Shown: positions 39,777 through 52,800 of the stretch, piece after piece
Layout: every line of letters starts with the position of its first letter
Numbering within the stretch: position 1 is the first letter of the stretch
Source of the DNA: Auanema rhodensis
Taxonomy: Eukaryota; Nematoda; Chromadorea; Rhabditida; Rhabditidae
Length of the DNA: 64,000 nucleotides
Direction of reading: 5' to 3'
Assembly (NCBI GenBank): GCA_964057225.1
Contig: OZ059897.1
Coordinates: 22,010,001-22,074,000, forward strand
Program-made: the position numbers and the translations under genes
Notes under the pieces: model-generated
Databases searched by the model: none
Seen by the model: only the letters and a program-made list of their open reading frames with translations
What the model was told of the DNA's origin: nothing

Positions 39777-42700
39777 GTGAAAGATAAAGAGATGCGGTTT
39801 TCAAAATTAGATTCCCCATGTCCATATTAGTCTAAAAACAAATTTTTATTGATATTGGTGCATGGTAACCATGACTTTGAAATTTACGTGAACTTTAATT
39901 TATGCTAATTAAATGTACACGTGATGTGCACTTGGTATGTAACTCGCTTCACGTGAAAGATAAAGAGATGCGGTTTTCAAAATTAGATTCCCCATGTCCA
40001 TATTAGTCTAAAAACAAATTTTTATTGATATTGGTTCATGGTAACCATGACTTTGAAATTTACGTGAACTTTAATTTATGCTAATTAAATGTACACGTGA
40101 TGTGCACTTGGTATGTAACTCGCTTCACGTGAAAGATAAAGAGATGCGGTTTTCAAAATTAGATTCCCCATGTCCATATTAGTCTAAAAACAAATTTTTA
40201 TTGATATTGGTTCATGGTAACCATGACTTTGAAATTTACGTGAACTTTAATTTACGCTAATTAAATGTACACGTGATGTGCACTTGGTATGTAACTCGCT
40301 TCACGTGAAAGATAAAGAGATGCGGTTTTCAAAATTAGATTCCCCATGTCCATATTAGTCTAAAAACAAATTTTTATTGATATTGGTGCATGGTAACCAT
40401 GACTTTGAAATTTACGTGAACTTTAATTTATGCTAATTAAATGTACACGTGATGTGCACTTGGTATGTAACTCGCTTCACGTGAAAGATAAAGAGATGCG
40501 GTTTTCAAAATTAGATTACCCATGTCCATATTAGTCTAAAAACAAATTTTTATTGATATTGGTGCATGGTAACCATGACTTTGAAATTAAAGTGAACTTT
40601 AATTTATGCTAATTAAATGTACACGTGATGTGCACTTGGTATGTAACTCGCTTCACGTGAAAGATAAAGAGATGCGGTTTTCAAAATTAGATTCCCCATG
40701 TCCATATTAGTCTAAAAACAAATTTTTATTGATATTGGTGCATGGTAACCATGACTTTGAAATTTACGTGAACTTTAATTTATGCTAATTAAATGTACAC
40801 GTGATGTGCACTTGGTATGTAACTCGCTTCACGTGAAAGATAAAGAGATGCGGTTTTCAAAATTAGATTACCCATGTCCATATTAGTCTAAAAACAAATT
40901 TTTATTGATATTGGTTCATGGTAACCATGACTTTGAAATTTACGTGAACTTTAATTTATGCTAATTAAATGTACACGTGATGTGCACTTGGTATGTAACT
41001 CGCTTCACGTGAAAGATAAAGAGATGCGGTTTTCAAAATTAGATCCCCCATGTCCATATTAGTCTAAAAACAAATTTTTATTGATATTGGTGCATGGTAA
41101 CCATGACTTTGAAATTTACGTGAACTTTAATTTATGCTAATTAAATGTACACGTGATGTGCACTTGGTATGTAACTCGCTTCACGTGAAAGATAAAGAGA
41201 TGCGGTTTTCAAAATTAGATTACCCATGTCCATATTAGTCTAAAAACAAATTTTTATTGATATTGGTGCATGGTAACCATGACTTTGAAATTTACGTGAA
41301 CTTTAATTTATGCTAATTAAATGTACACGTGATGTGCACTTGGTATGTAACTCGCTTCACGTGAAAGATAAAGAGATGCGGTTTTCAAAATTAGATCCCC
41401 CATGTCCATATTAGTCTAAAAACAAATTTTTATTGATATTGGTGCATGGTAACCATGACTTTGAAATTTACGTGAACTTTAATTTATGCTAATTAAATGT
41501 ACACGTGATGTGCACTTGGTATGTAACTCGCTTCACGTGAAAGATAAAGAGATGCGGTTTTCAAAATTAGATTCCCCATGTCCATATTAGTCTAAAAACA
41601 AATTTTTATTGATATTGCTTCATGGTAACCTTGACTTTGAAATTTACGTGAACTTTAATTTATGCTAATTAAATGTACACGTGATGTGCACTTGGTATGT
41701 AACTCGCTTCACGTGAAAGATAAAGAGATGCGGTTTTCAAAATTAGATTCCCCATGTCCATATTAGTCTAAAAACAAGTTTTTATTGATATTGGTTCATG
41801 GTAACCATGACTTTGAAATTTACGTGAACTTTAATTTATGCTAATTAAATGTACACGTGATGTGCACTTGGTATGTAACTCGCTTCACGTGAAAGATAAA
41901 GAGATGCGGTTTTCAAAATTAGATTCCCCATGTCCATATTAGTCTAAAAACAAATTTTTATTGATATTGCTTCCTGGTAACCATGACTTTGAAATTTACG
42001 TGAACTTTAATTTATGCTAATTAAATGTACACGTGATGTGCACTTGGTATGTAACTCGCTTCACGTGAAAGATAAAGAGATGCGGTATTTAAAATTAGAT
42101 TCCCCATGTCCATATTAGTCTAAAAACAAATTTTTATTGATATTGCTTCATGGTAACCATGACTTTGAAATTTACGTGAACTTTAATTTATGCTAATTAA
42201 ATGTACACGTGATGTGCACTTGGTATGTAACTCGCTTCACGTGAAAGATAAAGAGATGCGGTTTTCAAAATTAGATTCCCCATGTCCATATTAGTCTAAA
42301 AACAAATTTTTATTGATATTGGTTCATGGTAACCATGACTTTGAAATTTACGTGAACTTTAATTTATGCTAATCAAATGTACACGTGATGTGCACTTGGT
42401 ATGTAACTCGCTTCACGTGAAAGATAAAGAGATGCGGTTTTCAAAATTAGATTACCCATGTCCATATTAGTCTAAAAACAAATTTTTATTGATATTGGTG
42501 CATGGTAACCATGACTTTGAAATTTACGTGAACTTTAATTTATGCTAATTAAATGTACACGTGATGTGCACTTGGTATGTAACTCGCTTCACGTGAAAGA
42601 TAAAGAGATGCGGTTTTCAAAATTAGATTCCCCATGTCCATATTAGTCTAAAAACAAATTTTTATTGATATTGGTGCATGGTAACCATGACTTTGAAATT

Positions 42701-43472
42701 TACGTGAACTTTAATTTATGCTAATTAAATGTACACGTGATGTGCACTTGGTATGTAACTCGCTTCACGTGAAAGATAAAGAGATGCGGTTTTCAAAATT
42801 AGATTACCCATGTCCATATTAGTCTAAAAACAAATTTTTATTGATATTGGTTCATGGTAACCATGACTTTGAAATTCACGTGAACTTTAATTTATGCTAA
42901 TTAAATGTACACGTGATGTGCACTTGGTATGTAACTCGCTTCTCGTGAAAGATAAAGAGATGCGGTTTTCAAAATTAGATCCCCCATGTCCATATTAGTC
43001 TAAAAACAAATTTTTATTGATATTGGTGCATGGTAACCATGACTTTGAAATTTACGTGAACTTTAATTTATGCTAATTAAATGTACACGTGATGTGCACT
43101 TGGTATGTAACTCGCTTCACGTGAAAGATAAAGAGATGCGGTTTTCAAAATTAGATTACCCATGTCCATATTAGTCTAAAAACAAATTTTTATTGATATT
43201 GGTGCATGGTAACCATGACTTTGAAATTTACGTGAACTTTAATTTATGCTAATTAAATATACACGTGATGTGCACTTGGTATGTAACTCGCTTCACGTGA
43301 AAGATAAAGAGATGCGGTTTTCAAAATTAGATCCCCCATGTCCATATTAGTCTAAAAACAAATTTTTATTGATATTGGTGCATGGTAACCATGACTTTGA
43401 AATTTACGTGAACTTTAATTTATGCTAATTAAATGTACACGTGATGTGCACTTGGTATGTAACTCGCTTCAC
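39777..43472 (+). repeat. 22-mer HOR, copy 1 (21 shared monomers)
   Basis: The order contains T127C (40255), C38A with GAAATTAAAG (40583), several GATCCCCC monomers, AACCTTGAC near 41632, ACAAGTTT (41778), CTTCCTGG near 41974, GGTATTTAAAA near 42087, AATCAAAT (42374), GAAATTCACG (42877) with CTTCTCGTG, and AAATATAC (43259). Every one of these recurs 3872 bp later. The 22nd monomer (43473-43648) carries ATTAGTTC and is not shared. Confidence 0.9.
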
Positions 43473-43648
43473 GTGAAAGATAAAGAGATGCGGTTTTCAA
43501 AATTAGATTCCCCATGTCCATATTAGTCTAAAAACAAATTTTTATTGATATTAGTTCATGGTAACCATGACTTTGAAATTTACGTGAACTTTAATTTATG
43601 CTAATTAAATGTACACGTGATGTGCACTTGGTATGTAACTCGCTTCAC

Positions 43649-46600
43649 GTGAAAGATAAAGAGATGCGGTTTTCAAAATTAGATTCCCCATGTCCATATT
43701 AGTCTAAAAACAAATTTTTATTGATATTGGTGCATGGTAACCATGACTTTGAAATTTACGTGAACTTTAATTTATGCTAATTAAATGTACACGTGATGTG
43801 CACTTGGTATGTAACTCGCTTCACGTGAAAGATAAAGAGATGCGGTTTTCAAAATTAGATTCCCCATGTCCATATTAGTCTAAAAACAAATTTTTATTGA
43901 TATTGGTTCATGGTAACCATGACTTTGAAATTTACGTGAACTTTAATTTATGCTAATTAAATGTACACGTGATGTGCACTTGGTATGTAACTCGCTTCAC
44001 GTGAAAGATAAAGAGATGCGGTTTTCAAAATTAGATTCCCCATGTCCATATTAGTCTAAAAACAAATTTTTATTGATATTGGTTCATGGTAACCATGACT
44101 TTGAAATTTACGTGAACTTTAATTTACGCTAATTAAATGTACACGTGATGTGCACTTGGTATGTAACTCGCTTCACGTGAAAGATAAAGAGATGCGGTTT
44201 TCAAAATTAGATTCCCCATGTCCATATTAGTCTAAAAACAAATTTTTATTGATATTGGTGCATGGTAACCATGACTTTGAAATTTACGTGAACTTTAATT
44301 TATGCTAATTAAATGTACACGTGATGTGCACTTGGTATGTAACTCGCTTCACGTGAAAGATAAAGAGATGCGGTTTTCAAAATTAGATTACCCATGTCCA
44401 TATTAGTCTAAAAACAAATTTTTATTGATATTGGTGCATGGTAACCATGACTTTGAAATTAAAGTGAACTTTAATTTATGCTAATTAAATGTACACGTGA
44501 TGTGCACTTGGTATGTAACTCGCTTCACGTGAAAGATAAAGAGATGCGGTTTTCAAAATTAGATTCCCCATGTCCATATTAGTCTAAAAACAAATTTTTA
44601 TTGATATTGGTGCATGGTAACCATGACTTTGAAATTTACGTGAACTTTAATTTATGCTAATTAAATGTACACGTGATGTGCACTTGGTATGTAACTCGCT
44701 TCACGTGAAAGATAAAGAGATGCGGTTTTCAAAATTAGATTACCCATGTCCATATTAGTCTAAAAACAAATTTTTATTGATATTGGTTCATGGTAACCAT
44801 GACTTTGAAATTTACGTGAACTTTAATTTATGCTAATTAAATGTACACGTGATGTGCACTTGGTATGTAACTCGCTTCACGTGAAAGATAAAGAGATGCG
44901 GTTTTCAAAATTAGATCCCCCATGTCCATATTAGTCTAAAAACAAATTTTTATTGATATTGGTGCATGGTAACCATGACTTTGAAATTTACGTGAACTTT
45001 AATTTATGCTAATTAAATGTACACGTGATGTGCACTTGGTATGTAACTCGCTTCACGTGAAAGATAAAGAGATGCGGTTTTCAAAATTAGATTACCCATG
45101 TCCATATTAGTCTAAAAACAAATTTTTATTGATATTGGTGCATGGTAACCATGACTTTGAAATTTACGTGAACTTTAATTTATGCTAATTAAATGTACAC
45201 GTGATGTGCACTTGGTATGTAACTCGCTTCACGTGAAAGATAAAGAGATGCGGTTTTCAAAATTAGATCCCCCATGTCCATATTAGTCTAAAAACAAATT
45301 TTTATTGATATTGGTGCATGGTAACCATGACTTTGAAATTTACGTGAACTTTAATTTATGCTAATTAAATGTACACGTGATGTGCACTTGGTATGTAACT
45401 CGCTTCACGTGAAAGATAAAGAGATGCGGTTTTCAAAATTAGATTCCCCATGTCCATATTAGTCTAAAAACAAATTTTTATTGATATTGCTTCATGGTAA
45501 CCTTGACTTTGAAATTTACGTGAACTTTAATTTATGCTAATTAAATGTACACGTGATGTGCACTTGGTATGTAACTCGCTTCACGTGAAAGATAAAGAGA
45601 TGCGGTTTTCAAAATTAGATTCCCCATGTCCATATTAGTCTAAAAACAAGTTTTTATTGATATTGGTTCATGGTAACCATGACTTTGAAATTTACGTGAA
45701 CTTTAATTTATGCTAATTAAATGTACACGTGATGTGCACTTGGTATGTAACTCGCTTCACGTGAAAGATAAAGAGATGCGGTTTTCAAAATTAGATTCCC
45801 CATGTCCATATTAGTCTAAAAACAAATTTTTATTGATATTGCTTCCTGGTAACCATGACTTTGAAATTTACGTGAACTTTAATTTATGCTAATTAAATGT
45901 ACACGTGATGTGCACTTGGTATGTAACTCGCTTCACGTGAAAGATAAAGAGATGCGGTATTTAAAATTAGATTCCCCATGTCCATATTAGTCTAAAAACA
46001 AATTTTTATTGATATTGCTTCATGGTAACCATGACTTTGAAATTTACGTGAACTTTAATTTATGCTAATTAAATGTACACGTGATGTGCACTTGGTATGT
46101 AACTCGCTTCACGTGAAAGATAAAGAGATGCGGTTTTCAAAATTAGATTCCCCATGTCCATATTAGTCTAAAAACAAATTTTTATTGATATTGGTTCATG
46201 GTAACCATGACTTTGAAATTTACGTGAACTTTAATTTATGCTAATCAAATGTACACGTGATGTGCACTTGGTATGTAACTCGCTTCACGTGAAAGATAAA
46301 GAGATGCGGTTTTCAAAATTAGATTACCCATGTCCATATTAGTCTAAAAACAAATTTTTATTGATATTGGTGCATGGTAACCATGACTTTGAAATTTACG
46401 TGAACTTTAATTTATGCTAATTAAATGTACACGTGATGTGCACTTGGTATGTAACTCGCTTCACGTGAAAGATAAAGAGATGCGGTTTTCAAAATTAGAT
46501 TCCCCATGTCCATATTAGTCTAAAAACAAATTTTTATTGATATTGGTGCATGGTAACCATGACTTTGAAATTTACGTGAACTTTAATTTATGCTAATTAA

Positions 46601-47344
46601 ATGTACACGTGATGTGCACTTGGTATGTAACTCGCTTCACGTGAAAGATAAAGAGATGCGGTTTTCAAAATTAGATTACCCATGTCCATATTAGTCTAAA
46701 AACAAATTTTTATTGATATTGGTTCATGGTAACCATGACTTTGAAATTCACGTGAACTTTAATTTATGCTAATTAAATGTACACGTGATGTGCACTTGGT
46801 ATGTAACTCGCTTCTCGTGAAAGATAAAGAGATGCGGTTTTCAAAATTAGATCCCCCATGTCCATATTAGTCTAAAAACAAATTTTTATTGATATTGGTG
46901 CATGGTAACCATGACTTTGAAATTTACGTGAACTTTAATTTATGCTAATTAAATGTACACGTGATGTGCACTTGGTATGTAACTCGCTTCACGTGAAAGA
47001 TAAAGAGATGCGGTTTTCAAAATTAGATTACCCATGTCCATATTAGTCTAAAAACAAATTTTTATTGATATTGGTGCATGGTAACCATGACTTTGAAATT
47101 TACGTGAACTTTAATTTATGCTAATTAAATATACACGTGATGTGCACTTGGTATGTAACTCGCTTCACGTGAAAGATAAAGAGATGCGGTTTTCAAAATT
47201 AGATCCCCCATGTCCATATTAGTCTAAAAACAAATTTTTATTGATATTGGTGCATGGTAACCATGACTTTGAAATTTACGTGAACTTTAATTTATGCTAA
47301 TTAAATGTACACGTGATGTGCACTTGGTATGTAACTCGCTTCAC
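43649..47344 (+). repeat. 22-mer HOR, copy 2
   Basis: All 21 monomers repeat copy 1 in order, including the rare GAAATTAAAG (44455), ACAAGTTT (45650), AATCAAAT (46246), GAAATTCACG with CTTCTCGTG (46749, 46815) and AAATATAC (47131). I noticed no difference between the copies by eye, which points to recent duplication. Its last two monomers also begin the 14-mer series. Confidence 0.9.
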
Positions 47345-49456
47345 GTGAAAGATAAAGAGATGCGGTTTTCAAAATTAGATTCCCCATGTCCATATTAGTC
47401 TAAAAACAAATTTTTATTGATATTGCTTCATGGTAACCTTGACTTTGAAATTTACGTGAACTTTAATTTATGCTAATTAAATGTACACGTGATGTGCACT
47501 TGGTATGTAACTCGCTTCACGTGAAAGATAAAGAGATGCGGTTTTCAAAATTAGATTCCCCATGTCCATATTAGTCTAAAAACAAATTTTTATTGATATT
47601 GGTTCATGGTAACCATGACTTTGAAATTTACGTGAACTTTAATTTATGCTAATTAAATGTACACGTGATGTGCACTTGGTATGTAACTCGCTTCACGTGA
47701 AAGATAAAGAGATGCGGTTTTCAAAATTAGATTCCTCATGTCCATATTAGTCTAAAAACAAATTTTTATTGATATTGCTTCATGGTAACCATGACTTTGA
47801 AATTTACGTGAACTTTAATTTATGCTAATTAAATGTACACGTGATGTGCACTTGGTATGTAACTCGCTTCACGTGAAAGATAAAGAGATGCGGTTTTCAA
47901 AATTAGATTCCCCATGTCCATATTAGTCTAAAAACAAATTTTTATTGATATTGCTTCCTGGTAACCATGACTTTGAAATTTACGTGAACTTTAATTTATG
48001 CTAATTAAATGTACACGTGATGTGCACTTGGTATGTAACTCGCTTCACGTGAAAGATAAAGAGATGCGGTATTTAAAATTAGATTCCCCATGTCCATATT
48101 AGTCTAAAAACAAATTTTTATTGATATTGCTTCATGGTAACCATGACTTTGAAATTTACGTGAACTTTAATTTATGCTAATTAAATGTACACGTGATGTG
48201 CACTTGGTATGTAACTCGCTTCACGTGAAAGATAAAGAGATGCGGTTTTCAAAATTAGATTCCCCATGTCCATATTAGTCTAAAAACAAATTTTTATTGA
48301 TATTGCTTCATGGTAACCATGACTTTGAAATTTACGTGAACTTTAATTTATGCTAATTAAATGTACACGTGATGTGCACTTGGTATGTAACTCGCTTCAC
48401 GTGAAAGATAAAGAGATGCGGTTTTCAAAATTAGATTCCCCATGTCTATATTAGTCTAAAAACAAATTTTTATTGATATTGGTTCATGGTAACCATGACT
48501 TTGAAATTTACGTGAACTTTAATTTATGCTAATTAAATGTACACGTGATGTGCACTTGGTATGTAACTCGCTTCACGTGAAAGATAAAGAGATGCGGTTT
48601 TCAAAATTAGATTCCCCATGTCCATATTAGTCTAAAAACAAATTTTTATTGATATTGGTGCATGGTAACCATGACTTTGAAATTTACGTGAACTTTAATT
48701 TATGCTTATTAAATGTACACGTGATGTGCACTTGGTATGTAACTCGCTTCACGTGAAAGATAAAGAGATGCGGTTTTCAAAATTAGATTCCCCATGTCCA
48801 TATTAGTCTAAAAACAAATTTTTATTGATATTGGTGCATGGTAACCATGACTTTGAAATTTACGTGAACTTTAATTTATGCTAATTAAATGTACACGTGA
48901 TGTGCACTTGGTATGTAACTCGCTTCACGTGAAAGATAAAGAGATGCGGTTTTCAAAATTAGATTGCCCATGTCCATATTAGTCTAAAAACAAATTTTTA
49001 TTGATATTGGTTCATGGTAACCATGACTTTGAAATTTACGTGAACTTTAATTTATGCTAATTAAATGTACACGTGATGTGCACATGGTATGTAACTCGCT
49101 TCACGTGAAAGATAAAGAGATGCGGTTTTCGAAATTAGATTCCCCATGTCCATATTAGTCTAAAAACAAATTTTTATTGATATTGCTTCATGGTAACCAT
49201 GACTTTGAAATTTACGTGAACTTTAATTTATGCTAATTAAATGTACACGTGATGTGCACATGGTATGTAACTCGCTTCACGTGAAAGATAAAGAGATGCG
49301 GTTTTCAAAATTAGATTCCCCATGTCCATATTAGTCTAAAAACAAATTTTTATTGATATTGCTTCATGGTAACCATGACTTTGAAATTTACGTGAACTTT
49401 AATTTATGCTAATTAAATGTACACGTGATGTGCACTTGGTATGTAACTCGCTTCAC
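46993..49456 (+). repeat. 14-mer HOR, copy 1 (2464 bp)
   Basis: It begins with GATTACCC plus AAATATAC (47131), then GATCCCCC, AACCTTGAC, GATTCCTC (47735), CTTCCTGG, GGTATTTAAAA, A131T (48707), GATTGCCC (48966), two GTGCACATGG monomers (T156A) and TTCGAAATT. The next 14 monomers repeat the series. A private CATGTCTATA lies near 48446. It overlaps the end of the second 22-mer copy because the two HORs share two monomers. Confidence 0.88.
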
Positions 49457-51920
49457 GTGAAAGATAAAGAGATGCGGTTTTCAAAATTAGATTACCCATG
49501 TCCATATTAGTCTAAAAACAAATTTTTATTGATATTGGTGCATGGTAACCATGACTTTGAAATTTACGTGAACTTTAATTTATGCTAATTAAATATACAC
49601 GTGATGTGCACTTGGTATGTAACTCGCTTCACGTGAAAGATAAAGAGATGCGGTTTTCAAAATTAGATCCCCCATGTCCATATTAGTCTAAAAACAAATT
49701 TTTATTGATATTGGTGCATGGTAACCATGACTTTGAAATTTACGTGAACTTTAATTTATGCTAATTAAATGTACACGTGATGTGCACTTGGTATGTAACT
49801 CGCTTCACGTGAAAGATAAAGAGATGCGGTTTTCAAAATTAGATTCCCCATGTCCATATTAGTCTAAAAACAAATTTTTATTGATATTGCTTCATGGTAA
49901 CCTTGACTTTGAAATTTACGTGAACTTTAATTTATGCTAATTAAATGTACACGTGATGTGCACTTGGTATGTAACTCGCTTCACGTGAAAGATAAAGAGA
50001 TGCGGTTTTCAAAATTAGATTCCCCATGTCCATATTAGTCTAAAAACAAATTTTTATTGATATTGGTTCATGGTAACCATGACTTTGAAATTTACGTGAA
50101 CTTTAATTTATGCTAATTAAATGTACACGTGATGTGCACTTGGTATGTAACTCGCTTCACGTGAAAGATAAAGAGATGCGGTTTTCAAAATTAGATTCCT
50201 CATGTCCATATTAGTCTAAAAACAAATTTTTATTGATATTGCTTCATGGTAACCATGACTTTGAAATTTACGTGAACTTTAATTTATGCTAATTAAATGT
50301 ACACGTGATGTGCACTTGGTATGTAACTCGCTTCACGTGAAAGATAAAGAGATGCGGTTTTCAAAATTAGATTCCCCATGTCCATATTAGTCTAAAAACA
50401 AATTTTTATTGATATTGCTTCCTGGTAACCATGACTTTGAAATTTACGTGAACTTTAATTTATGCTAATTAAATGTACACGTGATGTGCACTTGGTATGT
50501 AACTCGCTTCACGTGAAAGATAAAGAGATGCGGTATTTAAAATTAGATTCCCCATGTCCATATTAGTCTAAAAACAAATTTTTATTGATATTGCTTCATG
50601 GTAACCATGACTTTGAAATTTACGTGAACTTTAATTTATGCTAATTAAATGTACACGTGATGTGCACTTGGTATGTAACTCGCTTCACGTGAAAGATAAA
50701 GAGATGCGGTTTTCAAAATTAGATTCCCCATGTCCATATTAGTCTAAAAACAAATTTTTATTGATATTGCTTCATGGTAACCATGACTTTGAAATTTACG
50801 TGAACTTTAATTTATGCTAATTAAATGTACACGTGATGTGCACTTGGTATGTAACTCGCTTCACGTGAAAGATAAAGAGATGCGGTTTTCAAAATTAGAT
50901 TCCCCATGTCCATATTAGTCTAAAAACAAATTTTTATTGATATTGGTTCATGGTAACCATGACTTTGAAATTTACGTGAACTTTAATTTATGCTAATTAA
51001 ATGTACACGTGATGTGCACTTGGTATGTAACTCGCTTCACGTGAAAGATAAAGAGATGCGGTTTTCAAAATTAGATTCCCCATGTCCATATTAGTCTAAA
51101 AACAAATTTTTATTGATATTGGTGCATGGTAACCATGACTTTGAAATTTACGTGAACTTTAATTTATGCTTATTAAATGTACACGTGATGTGCACTTGGT
51201 ATGTAACTCGCTTCACGTGAAAGATAAAGAGATGCGGTTTTCAAAATTAGATTCCCCATGTCCATATTAGTCTAAAAACAAATTTTTATTGATATTGGTG
51301 CATGGTAACCATGACTTTGAAATTTACGTGAACTTTAATTTATGCTAATTAAATGTACACGTGATGTGCACTTGGTATGTAACTCGCTTCACGTGAAAGA
51401 TAAAGAGATGCGGTTTTCAAAATTAGATTGCCCATGTCCATATTAGTCTAAAAACAAATTTTTATTGATATTGGTTCATGGTAACCATGACTTTGAAATT
51501 TACGTGAACTTTAATTTATGCTAATTAAATGTACACGTGATGTGCACATGGTATGTAACTCGCTTCACGTGAAAGATAAAGAGATGCGGTTTTCGAAATT
51601 AGATTCCCCATGTCCATATTAGTCTAAAAACAAATTTTTATTGATATTGCTTCATGGTAACCATGACTTTGAAATTTACGTGAACTTTAATTTATGCTAA
51701 TTAAATGTACACGTGATGTGCACATGGTATGTAACTCGCTTCACGTGAAAGATAAAGAGATGCGGTTTTCAAAATTAGATTCCCCATGTCCATATTAGTC
51801 TAAAAACAAATTTTTATTGATATTGCTTCATGGTAACCATGACTTTGAAATTTACGTGAACTTTAATTTATGCTAATTAAATGTACACGTGATGTGCACT
51901 TGGTATGTAACTCGCTTCAC
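49457..51920 (+). repeat. 14-mer HOR, copy 2 (2464 bp)
   Basis: A tandem repeat of 46993-49456. AAATATAC is near 49595, GATTCCTC near 50199, GGTATTTAAAA near 50534, A131T at 51171, GATTGCCC near 51430 and the GTGCACATGG pair near 51548 and 51724, all offset by exactly 2464 bp. Confidence 0.88.
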
Positions 51921-52800
51921 GTGAAAGATAAAGAGATGCGGTTTTCAAAATTAGATTCCCCATGTCCATATTAGTCTAAAAACAAATTTTTATTGATATT
52001 GGTGCATGGTAACCATGACTTTGAAATTTACGTGAACTTTAATTTATGCTAATTAAATGTACACGTGATGTGCACTTGGTATGTAACTCGCTTCACGTGA
52101 AAGATAAAGAGATGCGGTTTTCAAAATTAGATTCCCCATGTCCATATTAGTCTAAAAACAAATTTTTATTGATATTGGTGCATGGTAACCATGACTTTGA
52201 AATTTACGTGAACTTTAATTTATGCTAATTAAATGTACACGTGATGTGCACTTGGTATGTAACTCGCTTCACGTGAAAGATAAAGAGATGCGGTATTTAA
52301 AATTAGATTCCCCATGTCCATATTAGTCTAAAAACAAATTTTTATTGATATTGGTTCATGGTAACCATGACTTTGAAATTTACGTGAACTTTAATTTATG
52401 CTAATTAAATGTACACGTGATGTGCACTTGGTATGTAACTCGCTTCACGTGAAAGATAAAGAGATGCGGTTTTCAAAATTAGATTCCCCATGTCCATATT
52501 AGTCTAAAAACAAATTTTTATTGATATTGGTGCATGGTAACCATGACTTTGAAATTTACGTGAACTTTAATTTATGCTTATTAAATGTACACGTGATGTG
52601 CACTTGGTATGTAACTCGCTTCACGTGAAAGATAAAGAGATGCGGTTTTCAAAATTAGATTCCCCATGTCCATATTAGTCTAAAAACAAATTTTTATTGA
52701 TATTGGTGCATGGTAACCATGACTTTGAAATTTACGTGAACTTTAATTTATGCTAATTAAATGTACACGTGATGTGCACTTGGTATGTAACTCGCTTCAC
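51921..52800 (+). repeat. 5-monomer linker (partner 57729-58608)
   Basis: The order is G, G, T with GGTATTTAAAA (52293), G with A131T (52579), G. The same five monomers occur 5808 bp (33 monomers) downstream, with GGTATTTAAAA near 58101 and A131T at 58387. Here GGTATTTAAAA sits in a class T monomer, while most other copies are class C, so it is a recombinant type. Confidence 0.78.
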
